Notes: a model not told the origin generated them from the letters alone. A stretch of DNA of 64,000 bases from Paguma larvata (GCA_030068075.1 CM057826.1:35142211-35206210), one strand, 5' to 3'; numbered from the stretch's first letter, positions 46,213-57,509 are shown. Made by a program: numbers and translations.

Positions 46213-46418
46213 ACTTTTAAGTTTTATTTCATTTATTTTTAGAGAGATTGAGCAAGCACAAGTGAGGCAGAGAGAGAGGGAGAGAGAGGAAATCCCAAGC
46301 AGGCCCTGAGGTGTCAGCATAGAGCCTGACTCCGGGTTTGATCTTACCAACCGGGAGATCATGATCTGAGCCAAAATCAAGTCTTACCCTTAACTAACTG
46401 AGTCACCCAGGCACCCCT
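46213..46418 (-). repeat. CAN-SINE in L1M
   Basis: Minus-strand copy ending GAGTCACCCAGGCACCCC. TTAATTTTT on both sides (46204-46212, 46420-46428). Confidence 0.9.
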
Positions 46419-46624
46419 CTTAATTTTTCCTTTTACCTGTGGTATTTCTTCCTCTGCATTCTCTTGGCTCACCACAATTTTAACTCTTTGAGACAATTGC
46501 TAAATTTATTTATTCTTGACTTTGTCTTATCTTTTAATTAGTGGACATGAAATTATACATCCCCATCCAAATATTGATTTTGGACCACCAGTTGGGAAAC
46601 AATATACCTTTTCTGTTTATTTTA

Positions 46625-46840
46625 TTTTTAAAAATTTTTTAATGTTTATTTATTTTTGAGAGAGAGAGAGACAGAGCACGAGCAAGGGAGGGGCAGAGGG
46701 AAGGAGACACAGAATATGAAGCAGGCTCCAGGCTCTGAGCTGTAAGCATAGAGCCTGATGCAGGTCTCGAACCCCCAAACCACTAGATCATGACCTGAGC
46801 TGACGTCAGATGCTTAACTGACTGAGCTACCCAGGTGCCC
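46625..46840 (-). repeat. CAN-SINE in L1M
   Basis: Minus-strand full-length copy. TCTGTTTATTTTA (46612-46624) and TCTGTTTACTTTA (46841-46853) flank it. Confidence 0.94.
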
Positions 46841-47086
46841 TCTGTTTACTTTAAATATGTTTATTTGTTTAGCAGTGTGTATTATTTAATGATGTGATAT
46901 TTTATTTCCAAAATTATTCTGTTTTATTAAATGTGTTTGGTTGCTAATTTTAAATTTCATTTACTGTTTTTACTAAAGAGCTGTGGGCTGTTTAATTTTA
47001 TTTTTTTTAATTTCTTAAAACTTCTTTCTAAAATAATCATTCATTTTATAAAGGTCCAAAATATGTGCTTAAAAATATGCATTCTC

Positions 47087-47300
47087 AGAGCAACTGAGTG
47101 GCTAAGTCAGTTAAGCATCCGACTTCAGTTCAGGTCATGATCTTGCAGTTCATGAGTTTGAGCCCTGCGTCAGGCTCTGTGCTGACCACTCAGAGCCTGG
47201 AGCCTGCTTCAGATTCTGTGTCTCCCTCTCTCTCTGCCCCTCCACTGCTCACATTCTGTCTCTCTCTCTCTCTTTCAAAAAGAAATAAACATTAAAAACA
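47087..47300 (+). repeat. CAN-SINE in L1M
   Basis: Plus-strand copy with altered head (AGCAACTGAGTGGCTAAGTC). ATATGCATTCTC is duplicated at 47075-47086 and 47301-47312. Confidence 0.94.
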
Positions 47301-47800
47301 ATATGCATTCTCTATTGGGTGAATAGTTCTCTAAAATATCTAATGGCTAAATATTATTAATCAGGTTTGACTGTTTCAAGAACCACTTTTTGCCTGCTCA
47401 ATCTATCAGTTTATTAATTAGTTGGTTAAAATATCCCACCAAAAATTATAGATTTGGAATTTTTCCTCTTTAAATCTGTCAGTCTTGCTTTATATCCTGC
47501 AAAGTTCTGTTTCAGTGCACCTAAGTTTTAATTGTCATATTTTAGTGCATTGTTCATTTTATCATCATGAAATATTTTCCTTTTTCACTTTTAATGCATT
47601 CCATCTCTGGCTTCGCAGATGTTTCCCAGTCCTGATTCCCCACTGTATGTAAGACCTAGAAATGTGGCTCTTCTTTCTATGCAAGTGCTGAGACCTTAGC
47701 CCCTGTGGATTTGCTAGGTGACAGTCACTCACTGCATGATAGTCACCCAATGCCTTCAAATCTGGTTTAGTGCTGTATGTTCCTTCTCTGTTTCTGGTGT

Positions 47801-47826
47801 CTAGAAATCTAGACTAGAAATCTAGA
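47801..47826. repeat. 13-bp near-palindromic tandem duplication
   Basis: CTAGAAATCTAGA occurs twice head to tail and contains TCTAGA palindromes, immediately before a SINE target duplication. Confidence 0.85.
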
Positions 47827-47835
47827 CACTTCCTT

Positions 47836-48025
47836 TTTTTTTTTTTTTTAGAAAGAGAGTGCACTTGAGCAGTGGAGAGGGACAGAGGGAGGGAGAGAAA
47901 GAATCATAAACAGGCCCCACACTCAGTGTGGAACCGGACTCAGGGCTTGATCCCATGACCCTGGGACTGTAACCCGGGCTGAAGTCACGAGTCAGACATT
48001 CAACCAGCTGAGGTCTCTGGGGCCC
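47836..48025 (-). repeat. CAN-SINE
   Basis: Minus-strand diverged copy. AGACACTT at 47824 and at 48026 begins a 15-nt imperfect target duplication. Confidence 0.88.
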
Positions 48026-48059
48026 AGACACTTTACTTTTTTAATTCTGACATTGGAGA

Positions 48060-48180
48060 TTCTATATCTATATCCATACCATTATCTATCTTCTTGTTAC
48101 ATATACATACATATACATATACATGTATACATAGCAGGAAGAGATGCACATATGTATATGATATATTCAGAAAGAGAAAG
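48060..48180. repeat. TATACA-rich low-complexity DNA
   Basis: Irregular ATACAT/TATA alternation around 48100-48135, then a GA-rich segment. Confidence 0.7.
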
Positions 48181-48209
48181 CAAGAGAGCACACAAAAAGG
48201 GGCATTTTA

Positions 48210-48432
48210 TTTTTTTTTAATTTTTTTAACATTTTAATTTATTATTGAAAGACAGAGAGAGACAGAGCATGAGCAGGGGAGGGGCAGAGAGACACGGAGA
48301 CACAGAATCTGAAGGAAGCTCCAGGCTCTGAGCTGTCAGCACAGAGCCCGACGCGGGGCTCAAGCTCACAAACTGTGAGATCATGACCTGAGCTGAAGTC
48401 GGACGCTTAACCGACTGAGCCACCTAGGCGCC
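48210..48432 (-). repeat. felid-type CAN-SINE, perfect 16-nt target duplication
   Basis: Minus-strand full-length copy retaining CpGs (CCCGACGCGGGGCTC). AAAAAGGGGCATTTTA at 48194-48209 and 48433-48448 match exactly. Confidence 0.97.
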
Positions 48433-48499
48433 AAAAAGGGGCATTTTAACATGGGTTTCTTCTGCCATCTGGAAGTCAAAGTATACCTAATCTTTTCTT

Positions 48500-48504
48500 C
48501 CTTC

Positions 48505-48575
<71 letters not shown>

Positions 48576-48768
48576 TTTCTTTCAAGTTTATCCATTAATT
48601 TTGGAAAAGAGCGAGAGAGAGAGAGAGAACCAGGGGGGAGGGGCAGAGAGAGTACCCAAAGCTGTGGTGACAGCAGAGAGCCAGATGTGGGGCTTGAACC
48701 CAAAACTGGTGAGATCATGACCTGAGCCAATGTTGGATGCTTAATCAACTGAGCCACCCAGGAGCCGT
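48500..48768 (-). repeat. CAN-SINE with tail expanded to (CTTT)n
   Basis: Minus-strand copy whose left end is about 19 CTTT units (48502-48576). CCTAATCTTTTCTT (48486-48499) and CCTAAGCTTTTCTT (48769-48782) bound the whole unit, showing the microsatellite grew from the SINE A-tail. Confidence 0.93.
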
Positions 48769-48782
48769 CCTAAGCTTTTCTT

Positions 48783-49956
48783 AAATAGAAAATGTGACTA
48801 ATTGGCATTACCACTCAATTTCTTGAATTGCAAATGCTTCTGTTTCATTTGGAATTAACTTTCCTGAGTAGTTTCATGAATATTCTCATTGCTGTCCTGT
48901 GAAAGTTGTCCAAAGATTTCTGTAAAAGTTGCTAATGGCTACTGAGTCCTCTCACTGGAAATGCATAGCTCCCCTGGAGCAATACTAGTGAGGTATTGCT
49001 ATAGAAGACCTTGTTAAGTACTTACTGCTTTTAGAAATAGCACCTGGGCTGATGCCCAAGCTTACATTAAGGGAATAGTATTAATGCATCCTTAAAAAAA
49101 CATCTTTTATAGCCTAGCAGGAAGAAAAATCACTTTACTTTCATAATTTGCTTTATATATTGCTGTTATCATCACTAATTATAGTATCGCAATAAAGTAT
49201 TTATTTATTAAGTCTCTTTAGTTTGCCTTCCTCTATTAGTAAAATTTATTTCCCTCTCTTAGAATTTCTTGCTTCCTATTAAAATTTTAAATCATTTGAT
49301 TGGATAAAGGATGTGGATGATGACCGAAATAACTAATGGCAGAGAGACTGGTTAAGTTAATGCTTTGTTTTCTTTTGTCATTCTATTTAGACTTAAAAAT
49401 TCAAGCTTTTTTTTCTTTCTAAAATCAAACAAGGCTTAAGGAGTTCTAAATCTCATTTAGCCAGACACATCAACTTATATCTTTAACAATTTTGAATGTG
49501 TTTTGACAGATTTTCTTTCTTTCTTTGCCATGTACACTGTAAGTTATGGTTTCATTTCACAGCAGTTAAATATTATAGTCATTTTCAGGAAGAAAAAAAA
49601 AGTTACCATAATCTAGCTACCTTTATACCATCATATATAAAGCTACCTTTATACCATCATACATGAATCATTTAGAAAATTTTAGGAACCTGTCCAACAG
49701 CATTTCTCATAAAACAATGCCAAGACTTATATCTGTGTAACATAGGAAATTGAGACAACTAAGTAAAACAAAAGAAATTAAATAAAGTACAGTACCATTG
49801 TGACCAGGCAACTTGAACAAAGCCTACTAATGAAAATTTTGTTCAAATGCATTTTCTTCCATAACGTTCCAGCGTTTTACATAACGTAGTCTGAATTAAA
49901 GATAAAACATATCTTTAAGATCTTTTGCAAAGAAGCACAAAAAAAGCTGTAATGTC
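48783..49956. other. AT-rich intergenic DNA with a small tandem repeat
   Basis: No gene. A 26-bp tandem duplication (AGCTACCTTTATACCATCAT units at 49615 and 49641) is the only structure noted. Confidence 0.45.
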
Positions 49957-49975
49957 AATGTCTGCAAACTGTAAA

Positions 49976-50181
49976 TTTTTTACAATGTTTATTTTGAGAG
50001 AGACAAAGAATGAGCAGAGGAGGGGCAGAGAGAGAGGGAGAGACAGAATCCTAAGCAGGCTCTATGCTGCTTAGGATTAGGTGCAGAGCCTAATCAGGGC
50101 TCGATCCATAAACCATGAGATCATGACCTGAGCCTGAGTCAAGAGATGGACGCTTAACCAACTGAGCCACCCAGATGCCCC
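49976..50181 (-). repeat. CAN-SINE
   Basis: Minus-strand copy with an internal duplication (GCTGCTTAGGATTAGGTGCA). AATGTCTGCAAACTGTAAA (49957-49975) and AATGACTGCAAATTATAAA (50182-50200) flank it: 19 nt with three mismatches. Confidence 0.94.
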
Positions 50182-50287
50182 AATGACTGCAAATTATAAA
50201 GAAGATATGTTGCATTTTCTTGTCAAGATTAGAATGATTATCCCAAATATGGCTGAAGTTAAGATTTTTGCAGAGGGAAAATGAAAT

Positions 50288-50476
50288 AATTTTTTTTTTG
50301 AGAGACAGAGAGAGAGGGAGCAGGAGAGAGGGGCAGAAGGAGGGAAAATGAATCTTAAGCAGATTCCATGCACAGCATAGAGCCCAACCCAGGGCTCCAT
50401 CCCACAATCTCAGGACCACAATCTAGCCAAAATCAAGAGTTAGACGCCCAAACTGACTGGACTACCCACACGCCCC
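50288..50476 (-). repeat. CAN-SINE, diverged
   Basis: Minus-strand copy, T-run then GAGAGACAGAGAGAGAGGGA, with head GACTACCCACACGCCCC. Confidence 0.88.
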
Positions 50477-50578
50477 ATAGTTTTTTTAAAGTTACATTAT
50501 AGAATTATTGAAATAGCATAGCTTGTTTTTATTGTATTTTAAAATAAGATTTACACAAATTTAAAAAAGAGTTTTGTG

Positions 50579-50793
50579 GGGCACTTGGGTGGCTCATTTG
50601 GTTAAGTGTCCGACTTCGGCTCAGGTCATGATCTCACTGTTCATGAGTTTGAGCCCCATGTGGGGCTCTGTGCTGACAGCTTGGAACTTGGAACCTGCTT
50701 TGGATTCTGTGTCTCCCTCTCTTTCTGCCCCTCACCCACTCACTCTTTGTGTCTTTCCCTCTTTCAAAAATAAATAAAATATTAAAAAACATG
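50579..50793 (+). repeat. felid-type CAN-SINE
   Basis: GGGGCACTTGGGTGGCTCAT head to an AAATAAATAAAATATT tail. GTTTTGTG is repeated at 50571-50578 and 50794-50801. Confidence 0.94.
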
Positions 50794-50934
50794 GTTTTGT
50801 GATTTAATGTACTAGGCAATTTGGGTTATAGAGCAGAAAAATCTTCCTGTTAGCATTTGTCCTTTCTGACACCTGACCTTAAAGAGTATCTAATCTTTTC
50901 TTCAGCAGAACAAGGTGATCAATTGGCATTAGCC

Positions 50935-51250
50935 TTAAATTAACCTGATGAAATGGTTATTAGTGTATGTATTTTCAAATCTTTGTTATTTTTAATTTTT
51001 TGCGTTGGCTTGATTAATTTATTCATTTGAGAAAATTGTTTCTTCGTGTATATTTTCAAGTTTACTGGCATGTATTTACTCATTATGTTGTCTTATAATT
51101 TTTTTTAATTCTTAATATAGCTTTAGTTTATGTCTGTTTTCATTTTCTTTGGAAATGGTTATTACCATGTGCAGTGAGCAATAAAAATAATTACTTTGGT
51201 TATCTCTTAGAACATATTATCTCTTCCAATTGTAGCATTGACTCTCTTTG
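50935..51250 (-). repeat. old L1M fragment, antisense
   Basis: TTTTCAAGTTTACTGGCATG, TTACTCATTATGTTGTCTTA and GCTTTAGTTTATGTCTGTTT parallel the antisense L1M sequence at 45930-46090. Confidence 0.55.
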
Positions 51251-52555
51251 ATCTCAAAATGTTAACAATTGCAATCTTTTTTTTTACTATAAAATGTATT
51301 TACTGAAATTACTTTCCTGTTTACTAAATGCTTAAAGAGCTTCAGATGAAACGATAACACAGGACAGCAGTTTCACTTTCAGTGAAAGGAAACTGTGGAT
51401 TTCCTCTCATATTAGTAAAATTTCTGAATGCATTATGTTTTTTTATCGGTAATCATTGTTCTTTATACCAACGTATTCATAATTGCTTGAAAATATCAGG
51501 GTGCTATTTTCTTTATTGGAGTTCCATACTTCTAAATGGTTTTCTCTTGAAAACCATTTTCTCTTGAAGGGAAGTCACGAAGCACAGGACATAATTGTCC
51601 AGTGGGTAACAAGACTCAAAGTGAAACAGTGGGTCAAAGCTGAAGAGGAGACAAGTTGCATACAGATATCTTTAAACACAGAGCTCCACTGAAGAGTTCT
51701 GAAACTCTGGCGATATCTATTCTTTTTGACTCAGTGTGGAAATCACACAAGGAAAGTGCCTAAAGAATGAGGGAGGAAATAGAGGAGAAGAAGAAGGGGA
51801 AACTAGAAAGGTAACTGGTAATTTCATATAAATTTTTAAAATTGTATTACAGAATTTCTTTCAGTTGCTCAGGCTCTGTCTCAGAATAAATACAGTCATA
51901 ACTTTGACAAAGCGATAGCTTTGTAATTCACAAGTAAAGGGAAAGCTTTCATACTTCATCTATTCCAAATTGCTTTCAACATTAAGAACAGGCGGCACAG
52001 ACGGTGCAAACACGAACACCACTGTGCGCTCAATACGACTTGGCCATTAAGCTTTTACTTCACTTTATTTTTTGTTAATAGAAAAGCTGTTGCCTGGCAG
52101 TCTCTCTATAAATACTTGAATGTAAATGAGGGCCTTTGAATTTGAAACACAGAATAGTCCTGACATTGTGACAGGCTACTCATATTACACTTTTATAACT
52201 ACTCTCAAATAAACATCGGAAACACTGTGCAATCTCAATATGTTATTAAATAGTCGGTTGGTGCGAGATACTTTAAATAATTTCACATTTCTTATGATTT
52301 GGACTTGAGCTTTAGGCTTTGGTGCACAACTACTTGGACATTGAAACAATCTACGTGTGTCTTCCAATAGTGTCGAGATATTTGAAAAATACAAATCTTA
52401 TTTTACTCCCCAACTTAAATCTTCGAAGATGGTTTCCCAAGGTCACATTCCTTAACAAAACCTTACTGGAGCCTAAAAGAAAGGTTCAAGCCTGTGACTC
52501 TTCCTTGTTCCTGAGTGGCAGCCACAGTGAGCATCTTCTAGTTCTTCCAAAGTTC
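51251..52555. other. unique-looking intergenic DNA, candidate conserved element at 51.95-52.40 kb
   Basis: No repeat recognised over 1.3 kb. The part 51950-52400 keeps scattered CpGs and shows no simple-sequence or repeat signature. No credible coding exon is visible. Confidence 0.3.
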
Positions 52556-52572
52556 CACAGTCTCCAGATTCT

Positions 52573-52800
52573 TTTTTTTTTTTTTAAATGTTTATTTATT
52601 TCTGAGAGACAGAGACAGATTGTGAGCAGGGGAAGGGCAGAGAGAGAGGGAGACACAGAATCCGAAAGCAGGCTCCAGCCTCTGATGAGCTGTCAGCACA
52701 GAGCCCGACATGGGGCTTGAACCCACAGACCGTGAGATCTGACCTGAGCTGAAGTCAGCAGCTTAACCGACTGAGCCACCCAGGCACCCCATTTTTTTTT
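52573..52800 (-). repeat. felid-type CAN-SINE
   Basis: Minus-strand full-length copy with a T-run on both sides. CACAGTCTCCAGATTCT (52556-52572) and CACAGTCCCCAGATTCT (52801-52817) flank it. Confidence 0.96.
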
Positions 52801-53256
52801 CACAGTCCCCAGATTCTGTCTAACCCTCCTTCATGTGTGAGTAAAAACCTTCACTCGTGGTGTCCCACACTAGATCAATCCCCTCTGTCACATGCACACT
52901 TAGGTCTTGATATTTCCTTTCATACCACTTGTCACAGTTTGACATTGAGTGAGGATGAATTTATAACCACTCTTACAAATTGCGCTATAAGGTTCATGAG
53001 TGAAAATGGACCTTATCGATTTTACTCAACATTTTATCTTTGCAATTTAGCACGGTACTTGGAATCTAGTAGGTGCACAAGAACTCATTTGGACTGAATG
53101 ACTGTATACGCCACATGGTCGTTATAACATTTTTTATGTCGATGAAAAAGCACAAATAGAGATTTCCATTGTTTTGTAATTTATGTAGGTGAATTCAGAC
53201 AGTCTAAGAGTGCTATTATGTTCTCAATGGACACAAGAATAATTTTTCTGAAAATA

Positions 53257-53695
53257 CAGTAGTTTCCCTTGTCCACAGTTCCATTCTCTGCAGTTTCAGT
53301 TCCCTGCTATCAGCCATGATTGGGAAGCAGATGATCTTCCTTCTGAAGTATCCTCAGGTCAAAATCAGCCTAAAGCTACGTCACAATGCCTACGTCATTC
53401 ACCTGGCTTCCTCTCCTCAGGCGGGCATTTTATCATCCCGCATCACAAGAAGGGTAAGTGCAGTGCAGTATGTTGAGAGAGAGACAACATTCACATAATT
53501 TTAGTCGTGTTGTTATTATTGTTCTACTTATGAATTAGTTTTTGTTACTCTTACTGTGCCTAATTTATAAATTAAACTTTATCGTAGGTGCAGAAGTATA
53601 GGGAAAAAACAGTGTATTTAGGGTTCTGTACCATCTGCAGTTTCGGGCATCCACTGGGGGTCTTGGGACGTATCCCACTTAAGAGAAGACCACTG
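53257..53695 (+). mobile_element. Tigger-like (TcMar) non-autonomous DNA element
   Basis: Left end CAGTAGTTTCCCTTGTCCAC AGTT and right end GGCATCCACTGGGGGTCTTG, GGACGTATCCC, ending GAAGACCACTG: diverged terminal inverted repeats (CAGTAGTTTCC against CAGTGGTCTTC on the other strand). A TA dinucleotide precedes the left end. The inside is AT-rich with no transposase frame. About 440 bp. Confidence 0.8.
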
Positions 53696-54269
53696 TGGTG
53701 GCAGCAAGGGCCCTTCCTGTTCTCTTTTCTCTCCACCAGGTTTAGAATTTTTAAGTATTTTAGAAAATATATAATGAGAAAATGTGATAGGATCTTAGCT
53801 TGAGTTTCCCCACAAGGTAACCCTAAAAAAAAAGATTCCAGTATAAATAATTTAGATGGGAAACACTGGTAGCAGAGTGAGGAAGTGAAACAGGGAATAG
53901 AGACAAATTTAATAGCATATGACATAATAATTTGACAAAATAGCAGGAGTGTTTTATTAGGCAGATTATCATCGTAGGCTTTGGAAGCCAATGTAGAACG
54001 TGCACCTTATTCAAACTGAAGGACGAGGGAGCTGGGGTATTTAAACACTGTTTTCCATCAGTTGTGGCTGCCTGGGGGGTTGTAAATTTCCTAGGGCTTT
54101 CAGACTGCTACTGTGCACCAACAGAACAGCCTCAGACTGCCAGAGAAAACCTTCAGACAGACATGCTGTCTTTGGAAGTCTACTGGTGTGTGTGACAACG
54201 CTAAGAACCTAGGAGGCATGGCAGGGTACAGAATCTGCCTACAATAGGATTCATATATATTTCTCAGTA
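53696..54269. other. unassigned intergenic DNA
   Basis: A 139-codon minus-strand frame at 53572-53991 overlaps the Tigger-like end and has no domain. No gene is called. Confidence 0.4.
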
Positions 54270-56205
54270 AACTACGCTATATTTTTTCCAATTTTAGTAT
54301 TATTTGTTCTAGTTCTGTGAAAAATGCTGTTGATATTTCAACAGGGATTGCATTAAATCTGCAGATTGCTTCGGGGAATATGGACATTTTAACAATATTG
54401 GTTCTTCTGACGAATGAGCATGGAATATCTTTCCATTTATTTGAGTCATCTTCAATTTGTTTCATCAATATTTTATAGTTTTCAGAGTCTTTCACCTCTT
54501 GGTTAACTTTATTACTAGGTATTTTATTCTTTTTGGTGCAGTTGTAAGTGGGATTATTTTCTTAATTTCCTTTTCTGCAACTGAATTACTAGTGTATTGA
54601 AATACAGTGGGTTTCTGGATATTAATTTTATACCCTGCAGCTTTACTGAATTAATTTATCAGTTCTCGTAGAGTTTTTTGATGGAGGCTTTAGGTTTTCT
54701 ATATATAATATTCATGTATTCTGCAAATATTTATGATTTTATTTTTTCCTTACCAATTTGACTGCTTTTTTTTTTTTTTCCTTTTTCTTGTCTGATGGTT
54801 GTTGGCTAGGGCTATCAGTGCTATGCTGAATAAAAGTGGTTAAGAGTGGGCATCTTTGTCTTTTCATGATCTTAGAGGAAAAGCTTTTGGCTTTTCACCA
54901 TTGAGTATGAATTTAGCTCTGGGTTTTTCATATATAGACTTTATGGACATTATGGACATAATGTTGAGGTATGTATTCTTTAAAACCTGTTTTGTTGAGT
55001 ATTTTTATCATGAATGGCTATTATACTTTGTCAAAACATTTTTCTGTATTTACTGAGATAATCATATAGTTTTTATCTTTTCCTTCTTAATGCAATGTAT
55101 CACATTGATTGATTTGTGAATATTCAGCCAAACTTGCATCCCTGGAATAAATCTCATTTGATCTTGGTGGATGACTTTTTTAAATATACAATCAAATTTG
55201 GTTTGCTAATATTTTGGTGAGGACTTTTGCATCTGTGCTCATCAGAAATCCTGGCCTATAGTTTATTTATTGGTAACGTCTTTATCTGGTTTTGGTATAA
55301 GGGTAATACTATCCTTGTAAAATGAACTTGGAAGCTTTCCTTCCTCTTCCATCTTTAGAAATACTTGAGAAAAATAAGTATTATCTCTTTTTCAAATGTT
55401 TGGTGGAATTCACTATGAATCCCCACAGTCCTGTGTTTTGTTTGTGGGGATTTTTTTGATAACTGATTCAGTTTCATTGCTAGTAGTTGGTCTGTTCAAA
55501 TTTTCTACTTCTTCCTGATTCAGTTTTGGGAGCTTATATATTTCTAGGAATCTAGCCATTTCTTCTAGGTTGTCCAATTTGTTAGGATCTAATTTTCCTT
55601 AATATTCTCTTATAATCCTTTGTATTTCTGTTGTGTCCGTCGTTATTTCTTGTCCCTTATTCCTGATTCTATTTGAGTCCTCTCTATTTTTTCTTGATGA
55701 GTCTGGCTAAAGGTTCATCAGTTTTATCTTTTTAAAGAAACCAGTTCCTGCTTTTATCTTTTCTTTTAGTCTCTATTTCATTTATTTCTGCTCTAATCTT
55801 TATTATTTCCTTCCTTCTATTGACTTCAGTCTTTGTTCTTCTTTTTCTAGCTCCTGTAGGTGTAAGGTTGATTGTCTTTTTGAGATTTTTTCTTGTGTCT
55901 TGAGCTAGGCCTGTATTGCTCTAAACTTCCCTTTTAGAAGAAGCTTTTTCTGCATCCCAAAGGCTTTGGACCATTGTGTTTTTATTTTCATTTGTCTCTA
56001 CGTATTTTTTTATTTCCTTTTGGAGTTTTTGGTTGATCCATTTATTAACAGCATGTTATTTATTCTCCATGTATTTGTGTTCTTTCCATATTTGTTTACA
56101 CTATACCATATTTTATGATCTCAAAGTCTATTATGTTGTTTTAATCATGATTTTTTTGAAGAAAGTATTACAAATTTTGGTGGTGCATTAAAAACCATAA
56201 TAGGA
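54270..56205 (-). mobile_element. L1 ORF2 reverse-transcriptase region, antisense and decayed
   Basis: About 1.9 kb of antisense L1 ORF2. The minus-strand frame at 54277-54495 reads DSNKWKDIPCSFVRRTNIVK and SIFPEAICRFNAIPVE, matching the conserved L1 segment downstream of the RT core. Further upstream on the minus strand (55000-56150) frames are broken but keep the L1 order (for example antisense of the RT region at 54840-55300). Both ends are truncated, with no 3' UTR or A-tail on the left, so this is an internal fragment. It lies in the opposite orientation to the L1 at 42-43.7 kb. Confidence 0.85.
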
Positions 56206-56747
56206 ATGGGCAAGTATAGATTATAGCAACTGGTAGCACTGCTGAAACTATACCAAAGTGGATAGCCCTTAAAAATACTTGGGGAAAGAAATTAGCACAA
56301 TTTTTTAAAGTTTAGTCAAGAATATACTTTATAAAAGTTCTTCCAGATATGTGTGAAAACAATTGTAAAAATAATTTGGCAAACAGAGGACCTTTTGTTT
56401 TCTTTTATTTTTTACCTCACATGTTCGAATTGCTCAAATGTGCTCTCCAAGTGGTAGAAGCAAAATGGAAAACCAAACAAACATTTGGGTCCTCAGGAGA
56501 TTAAAAGAACTGAAATGGAAGAAAAATCAAATGAAAATATTGGTCACTTTGTGATGTTTTGACATAAGTAATGGATGTATGATAGAACTTGAAATTATTG
56601 TATTGGAGTTACTCTTAGACACTTTACATGATACCACTAACTTTCCATCCAAAAAATAAAATACAATAAGAGACTGATTAATGCCTACCGAATGAATAGC
56701 AAACTCACATAAGTAAAGTAAAATACTGAATTTGTGTTGTGATTTTT
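56206..56747. other. AT-rich intergenic DNA, no gene seen
   Basis: No recognised repeat or gene. Confidence 0.4.
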
Positions 56748-56760
56748 AATAAAATAAAAT

Positions 56761-56973
56761 CTTTTTTTTTAACGTTTATTTATTTTTGAGAGACATAGAG
56801 ACAGAGTATGAGCAGGGAAAGGGCAGAGAGAGAAGGAGACACAGAATCTGAATCAGGCTCCAGCCTCTGAGCTGTCAGCACAGAGCCCAACGCGGGGCTC
56901 GAACTCACAGACTGTGAGATCATGACCTGAGCCGAAGTCGGCTGCCTAACCAACTGAGCCACCCAGGCGCCCC
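56761..56973 (-). repeat. felid-type CAN-SINE, little diverged
   Basis: Minus-strand full-length copy with CpGs retained (CCAACGCGGGGCTCGAAC). AATAAAATAAAAT is duplicated exactly at 56748-56760 and 56974-56986. Confidence 0.97.
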
Positions 56974-57005
56974 AATAAAATAAAATATCTTATACATCCT
57001 TAAAC

Positions 57006-57206
57006 TTTTTTTTATTTTGAAAGAGAGAGAACAGCAGTGGGGTAATGGCAGAGAGAGAGAGAGAGAAAAGAGAGAATCCCAAGCAGGCTCTGCACTATCA
57101 GCATAGAGCCCAATGCAGGTCTTGAACTCATGAACCATGAGATCATGACCTGAGCCGAAATCGAGAGTCAGTTGGATGCTTAACTGTCTGAGCCATCCAG
57201 GCACTC
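57006..57206 (-). repeat. CAN-SINE, diverged
   Basis: Minus-strand copy with head GAGCCATCCAGGCACTC. TTATACAT is repeated at 56990-56997 and 57212-57219. Confidence 0.9.
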
Positions 57207-57509
57207 TTATTTTATACATATTTATTACTCTCACAATATTTTGAGGTAATAAATGTTATTTATTTGATAAAGGAATTGGAAACAATGCCACAAAAGAAAA
57301 AGACCTCACTGATCATTAAAAAAAAGTAAGAGTATCCAAATTTACAAGGGTATTTCTGTAATGAAAATGATTAGTATAAACCACACTTGCAGTTTCTCAT
57401 AGTGTTTTCACATTCAATAATTTAACCAATCCTCCAAACATTCCATTTTAAAGTTAGGAAATTAAGTCTAACACTAAATATCTAGTTATGATCTCGTCTC
57501 TTTCCTTCT

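Larger units (their letters stand above)
45930..47620 (-). repeat. old L1M ORF2, antisense, with three SINE insertions
   Basis: Antisense L1 landmarks: TTCATTATGTTATTTTATAA, ATTATTTAATGATGTGATAT TTTATTTCC, CAATCTATCAGTTTATTAAT and CATTTTATCATCATGAAATA. The order matches the endonuclease/early RT part of an antisense ORF2. Three CAN-SINEs interrupt it. Right boundary approximate. Confidence 0.6.

Noticed and set aside
48498..48576. Regularly spaced repeats as a CRISPR-like array
   Set aside because: Simple CTTT microsatellite; no spacers, and the genome is mammalian.
48476..48757. Minus-strand frame with repeated RKKERKKERKKE
   Set aside because: Translation of the (CTTT)n tail of a SINE.
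53572..53991. 139-codon minus-strand frame
   Set aside because: Crosses the boundary of a Tigger-like element and shows no recognisable motif.
54277..54495. 72-codon frame with clear L1 ORF2 similarity as a possible functional gene
   Set aside because: Isolated intact stretch inside a decayed antisense L1 with broken frames on both sides.
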